Source of the DNA: a virus
Virus record (IMG/VR): IMGVR_UViG_3300032220_000556
Coordinates: 1-34,317 of that record
Reading direction: 5' to 3' (one strand)
DNA: 34,317 nucleotides
Numbering within the stretch: the first letter of the stretch is position 1; each line of letters begins with the position of its first letter. Shown in pieces: positions 31,030-34,317 of the stretch. The position numbers and the translations under genes are program-made. The notes below the pieces were generated by a model that did not search any database, had not been told where the DNA came from, and saw only the letters and a list, made by a program, of their open reading frames with translations.

Positions 31030-31439
31030 TGGCTACAATAAACGACATAACTAAAAAGGCAAAAACGATTACTGATGTGCTTGTTAGACAGGTTGCCAAT
31101 AAAGCACCATACAAAACAGGTAGATTAAGAAAAGCTTTAATTAAAGCAAATACTATTAATACTGTTTTTGATGTGCAAGGTTCAACTTCAAAGGTAATTC
31201 CAATACAATCATTTGAATTTTCAATCAATGTTGCACCAGATGATGCACCATATGGTAGATGGTGGAATGACCCAACTGTTGCAAAGAATATCAGAAATGG
31301 TAACACATCAAATATACCTAATGCAATAAACTTCGTAGATAAAGCAATCTATACTCCTGAATTTCAAAGAGGATTAGATGAGTTGTTAGATTTAATAGGC
31401 GAAACAGTTGCAACAAATATTGTAAATGAAATAGAGTAG
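31029..31439 (+). CDS. Neck / HK97 gp10-like protein
   Basis: A 136-residue protein. The PYKTGRLRKAL motif (residues 27-37) and the PYGRWWNDP segment are typical of small neck or head-completion proteins that join head and tail. It overlaps the previous stop by one base and ends with TAG 31437-31439. Function from motif and length. Confidence 0.6.
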   Translation: MATINDITKKAKTITDVLVRQVANKAPYKTGRLRKALIKANTINTVFDVQGSTSKVIPIQSFEFSINVAPDDAPYGRWWNDPTVAKNIRNGNTSNIPNAINFVDKAIYTPEFQRGLDELLDLIGETVATNIVNEIE

Positions 31440-31443
31440 GGTA

Positions 31444-31474
31444 TCACATACTTTTTTGAATTTAGTGGTTTTTA
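31444..31474 (+). promoter_or_regulatory. Weak late-type motif before tail gene
   Basis: TGGTTTTTA at 31466-31474 lies at the right spacing from an imperfect first box (31444-31455, about 7 of 12 matches). ATG 31492 is 17 bases on. Possible, but less certain than the four strong copies. Confidence 0.35.
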
Positions 31475-31491
31475 TATAAAGGAAAAAAGAA

Positions 31492-32655
31492 ATGTCATTA
31501 TCGTTTACACAAACACCAGCAACAGCATCTTTAGCTCAATCTCCAATAATATTTTCATTGTTAGAGAGCACACCCGTATATACATCATCTTCATTTCAAT
31601 ATTTTGGAGATTTATACTATTGGACTGGCTCCGTATCAAATTCAGGAAGTGTTCCTGATTACACAATTGCAAAATTCCCAAATACTGCAAATGTAGGTAT
31701 CTTTGATTTGAATAGAATTATCAATTCAACTCTTACGGATTTAGCAATTGCTAACTCATCAAATGTAAAATACTTTGCAGTTGATTTTTATTATCAATAT
31801 TTAAGTGGGTCAACATTCGTAACAGGCTCACATGTTAAATCAAATGTTTATAAAGCATTAGATGGATATGGTTTATTTCAACAACCAATCGGACAACAAT
31901 TATTTACATCGTCTGTTTATTGGCCATTGATGACTGATGGGCCAGTTACACAAAGTTGTTTTGACTCAAATGTTGGAACATCAGGTGTATATGTTGGTAA
32001 TGTGGGTGGAACAAGTCCAACAAAGGTAGTTTATACTTCTAATTTAGGTTCTGCTGATTATGCAGTTAGTGGTAACACATCTTCATCTGCACAAATTGCA
32101 ACATATCCAATAGGGCCAACTCAAAGTGGTTTCCCTCTTTCAACAATAGGATTAGAATGGTTTGCTGTTCAAGCATATAACGGAGCAAGTCCATTAGGAA
32201 CTTCTATTCGTTATGATTTAACTTGCCAACAAAAATATCCAAATGTAAGAATTAAGTGGAAAAATAGATATGGACAATTTGATTATCTAAACTTTAATAT
32301 GATAAGCAAACAATCTTTTGAAACTGAAAGAAGAACTTATCAACCACAATTAGGAACATGGGAAAGTTCAACACTATCCTATCAACCATACGACTCGGCA
32401 AATCTTGCATATATCGTAGATAGTAAACAAGGATTACAGGTAAATACAAACTGGTTGCCTGAAACTTATAATGATATTCTAAAACAATTATTAGTAAGTG
32501 ATGAGATTTATTGGGTATACAACGAAACAACTAATTCAGTAAGACCTATCACTATTGTTACACAAAATATCGTATTCAAAACTGGAGTAGTTGATAAGTT
32601 AATTCAATATCAATTTGATTTCCAATATGGACAACCTTATAAGTTAATAATGTAA
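31492..32655 (+). CDS. Minor tail protein
   Basis: A 387-residue beta-rich protein. It contains RIKWKNRYGQFDYLNFNMISK (near residue 255), a motif recurring in distal-tail proteins of Bacteroidota phages, and a C-terminal region with VSDEIYWVYN and FDFQYGQPYKL. Probably at the baseplate, next to the protein encoded at 32657. The next start is one base after the stop. Confidence 0.6.
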   Translation: MSLSFTQTPATASLAQSPIIFSLLESTPVYTSSSFQYFGDLYYWTGSVSNSGSVPDYTIAKFPNTANVGIFDLNRIINSTLTDLAIANSSNVKYFAVDFYYQYLSGSTFVTGSHVKSNVYKALDGYGLFQQPIGQQLFTSSVYWPLMTDGPVTQSCFDSNVGTSGVYVGNVGGTSPTKVVYTSNLGSADYAVSGNTSSSAQIATYPIGPTQSGFPLSTIGLEWFAVQAYNGASPLGTSIRYDLTCQQKYPNVRIKWKNRYGQFDYLNFNMISKQSFETERRTYQPQLGTWESSTLSYQPYDSANLAYIVDSKQGLQVNTNWLPETYNDILKQLLVSDEIYWVYNETTNSVRPITIVTQNIVFKTGVVDKLIQYQFDFQYGQPYKLIM

Positions 32656-32656
32656 T

Positions 32657-34317
32657 ATGGGTATAATATCAACACAAGCGTTTACTTTTAGATTAATAGC
32701 AAACGGAACAGAATTAGATATATTTCAAGACGAAGATATTAAGTTATCAAATAATGTAACGGGTCTATTTGATATAGGTCAGTTACCTTCTGATTTTACT
32801 CGTCAAATTACACTTCCAGGAACAAAAGTAAATAATGCTTTCTTTGAACATGTATACGATATTAGTATTACAAATCCATTTCTTTTTGCAACGAATATAA
32901 AAGTTCCTGCATACTTTGATTTTGACTCTGTGTATTTATCAAATGGATATATTCAGTTAAACAAAGTAAATGTAATTGCTAATAAATTTATTGACTCATA
33001 TGAGGTAACTATTTATGGAACTCTTTCTAGTTTTGGTAGAGATATCAATAGAAACTTCTTAACCGATTTAACATCGCTAGCTTCATATAATCACACTGCA
33101 TCTTACAATAATATTACAGCAAGTTGGAGTGGTAACTTATTCAATGGAGATATAGTTTATCCTCTTGCAGATTATGGTTCAGGATATGAATTTACACGAG
33201 GTAGTTATGAATTATTTGGAATGGATGACCAAGATGGTGCATTGACAGTTCAAAACTTCAAACCAGCAATTAGAGTAAAACCAGTATTGGATGCAATATT
33301 TTCAGAAGCAGGATATACATACTCATCATCATTTATGGCACAACCTATGATAGACGACATTTATATGATTTGTAATAACTCATTAAAATATCCTGAATTT
33401 GCTAGTGTTGATTTAGAAACTTATGGTAAGATAAAAGTAGGTGCAATATCAGGTAGTGGTATGACGGATATAACTCTTGCATCAGGTAGTTGGACAACTT
33501 TGCCTTGGTATAACAAATTATCAGACCCACAAAATTTCTATAATAACGGAGCATATACAGTTGATAAAAAAAGTAATCTAAAAGGTATATTAAATGTAAA
33601 TCTAAATGTAAGTTGTTCTGTCAATAATATGCCAGGTACACTTTCAGCAAATGGAACATGGCAAATCCGTATGTTAGAAACAGGTAGTTCAACACCTTAT
33701 TCAACTCAAGCAATACAATCTTATATCCTTTTCTTTAACCAACTACAAGAAAGTAGAGGTAGTTTTGGTATCAATACAACATATCAGTTAGAAACCGAAT
33801 TTAACTTAAATAGTATACCTGTTGGTAATTATTATTTTCAAATAAGGCAATCTCCAAACAATGCACCACCTACTGCTCAACCACTTGTAACATTAGACCC
33901 ACAATCAACAACTAAATCATTTTTAGAAATTAGACAAGTTAATTCAGCAGCTGATGGAAGAGTTATGGATATACCTTCTAATATGCCGTTTGGAACAGTA
34001 GGTATTAAACAAATTGATTTCATAATTGGATTACAAAGAAAGTTTAATTTAGTAATTTATCCAGACAAAACAAGATTAAATCAATTCATAATTGAAGAAT
34101 TTAATAATTGGTATAAGAGAGGTGAAGTAAAAGATTTTAATAGGTATATCAATTTAGATAAAAATATAGAAGTAATTCCAGCAAACAATCTTGCTGTAAA
34201 TAAATTAAACTTTGGAGATACATTAGATACTGATTATATTTCACAACAATTTGCTAAAGCTGCAAATAGAGAATATGGTAAATCATATTATGTGGATACT
34301 GCTAACTTTTTCTCACA
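32657..34317 (+). CDS. Tail-tip (distal tail/baseplate) protein, 5' part
   Basis: The N-terminal 553 codons plus two bases of a 678-residue protein; the frame continues at base 2 of the window to TAA at 497-499. Conserved features: NNVTGLFDIGQLPSDFTRQI near the start, NAFFEHVYDISI, INRNFLTDLTS, NMPFGTVGIKQIDFIIGLQ and KFNLVIYPDKTRLNQFII, and the NKLNFGDTLDTDYISQQFAKAA region. These match tail-tip proteins of Bacteroidota siphophages. It lies before the 510-2036 gene and probably forms the baseplate hub with it. Confidence 0.75.
   Translation, partial: MGIISTQAFTFRLIANGTELDIFQDEDIKLSNNVTGLFDIGQLPSDFTRQITLPGTKVNNAFFEHVYDISITNPFLFATNIKVPAYFDFDSVYLSNGYIQLNKVNVIANKFIDSYEVTIYGTLSSFGRDINRNFLTDLTSLASYNHTASYNNITASWSGNLFNGDIVYPLADYGSGYEFTRGSYELFGMDDQDGALTVQNFKPAIRVKPVLDAIFSEAGYTYSSSFMAQPMIDDIYMICNNSLKYPEFASVDLETYGKIKVGAISGSGMTDITLASGSWTTLPWYNKLSDPQNFYNNGAYTVDKKSNLKGILNVNLNVSCSVNNMPGTLSANGTWQIRMLETGSSTPYSTQAIQSYILFFNQLQESRGSFGINTTYQLETEFNLNSIPVGNYYFQIRQSPNNAPPTAQPLVTLDPQSTTKSFLEIRQVNSAADGRVMDIPSNMPFGTVGIKQIDFIIGLQRKFNLVIYPDKTRLNQFIIEEFNNWYKRGEVKDFNRYINLDKNIEVIPANNLAVNKLNFGDTLDTDYISQQFAKAANREYGKSYYVDTANFFS
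34195..34317. repeat. Right copy of terminal direct repeat
   Basis: Exact match to bases 1-123. Removing one copy gives a 34,194-bp circle. All other genes are intact at the join, which supports completeness of the genome. Confidence 0.95.

Noticed and set aside
1-34317. Genes on the reverse strand
   Set aside because: All reverse open frames lie opposite strong + strand genes, have low-complexity compositions and no regulatory sites; none is supported.
1-34317. Recoded genetic code suggested by missing TGA stops
   Set aside because: Genes are full length without any in-frame TGA, and Trp is written TGG, so the standard code suffices.
1-34317. tRNA genes, CRISPR arrays or insertion sequences
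   Set aside because: No cloverleaf with CCA-type arms, no regular spacer-repeat array and no transposase with inverted repeats was seen by reading; a dedicated search could still find a diverged tRNA.

Overview
This window is one complete, circularly closed genome of a tailed double-stranded DNA phage. Bases 1-123 recur exactly at 34195-34317, so the unique length is 34,194 bp, and one tail gene runs across the join (32657 to the end, then 1 to 499). The tape measure, tail tube protein, portal, terminase and capsid genes indicate a long-tailed (siphovirus-like) phage. The likely host belongs to Bacteroidota. The DNA is AT-rich and starts lack Shine-Dalgarno sequences, being preceded instead by A-rich stretches. 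The early promoters fit the Bacteroidota housekeeping pattern (TTTG, 20 bases, TATATT), and the structural proteins resemble families seen in phages of that group. Every supported gene is on the + strand.

Layout. 1-7343 is the end of the structural region: two tail-tip proteins, tape measure, an XkdF-like protease, small decoration or adhesion proteins and a run of very short genes. 7344-9095 holds a terminator, a host-type promoter driving a DruA/DUF4338-like gene, and a 439-bp non-coding region with five 18-bp iterons that looks like an origin or operator array. 9096-15755 is the early and middle region: many small unknown genes, a GNAT acetyltransferase, a DUF1376-type replication-like protein, two HNH endonucleases, a phage sigma factor and small membrane proteins. 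Between the two HNH genes lies a separate transcription unit (promoter at 12801, terminator at 12922-12958) that encodes no protein but folds into nested perfect helices: a candidate small RNA.

15802-18206 is packaging (small and large terminase) plus a gene with a -1 frameshift site. 18247-23261 is the first fibre and adhesin cassette. 23327-28921 holds scaffold, major capsid, tail tube, portal, head-tail adaptor and a tail-terminator-like gene with a 10-T run. 28937-31029 is a second fibre and adhesin cassette, and 31029-32655 and onward are neck and tail-tip genes.

How it works together. Host-type promoters drive the early genes. The early-encoded sigma factor (14479-15033) probably directs host polymerase to a different two-box motif (ATAACTATTTTT, 10 bases, GTGTTTTTA), which occurs only before structural genes. 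I recognise no DNA polymerase, helicase, primase, integrase, endolysin or holin. Replication therefore probably relies on the host, with initiation linked to the iteron region or to the DUF1376-like operon with its DnaA box. GATC appears to be completely absent from the genome, with codon choice bent to avoid it, which suggests a GATC-cleaving restriction system in its hosts.
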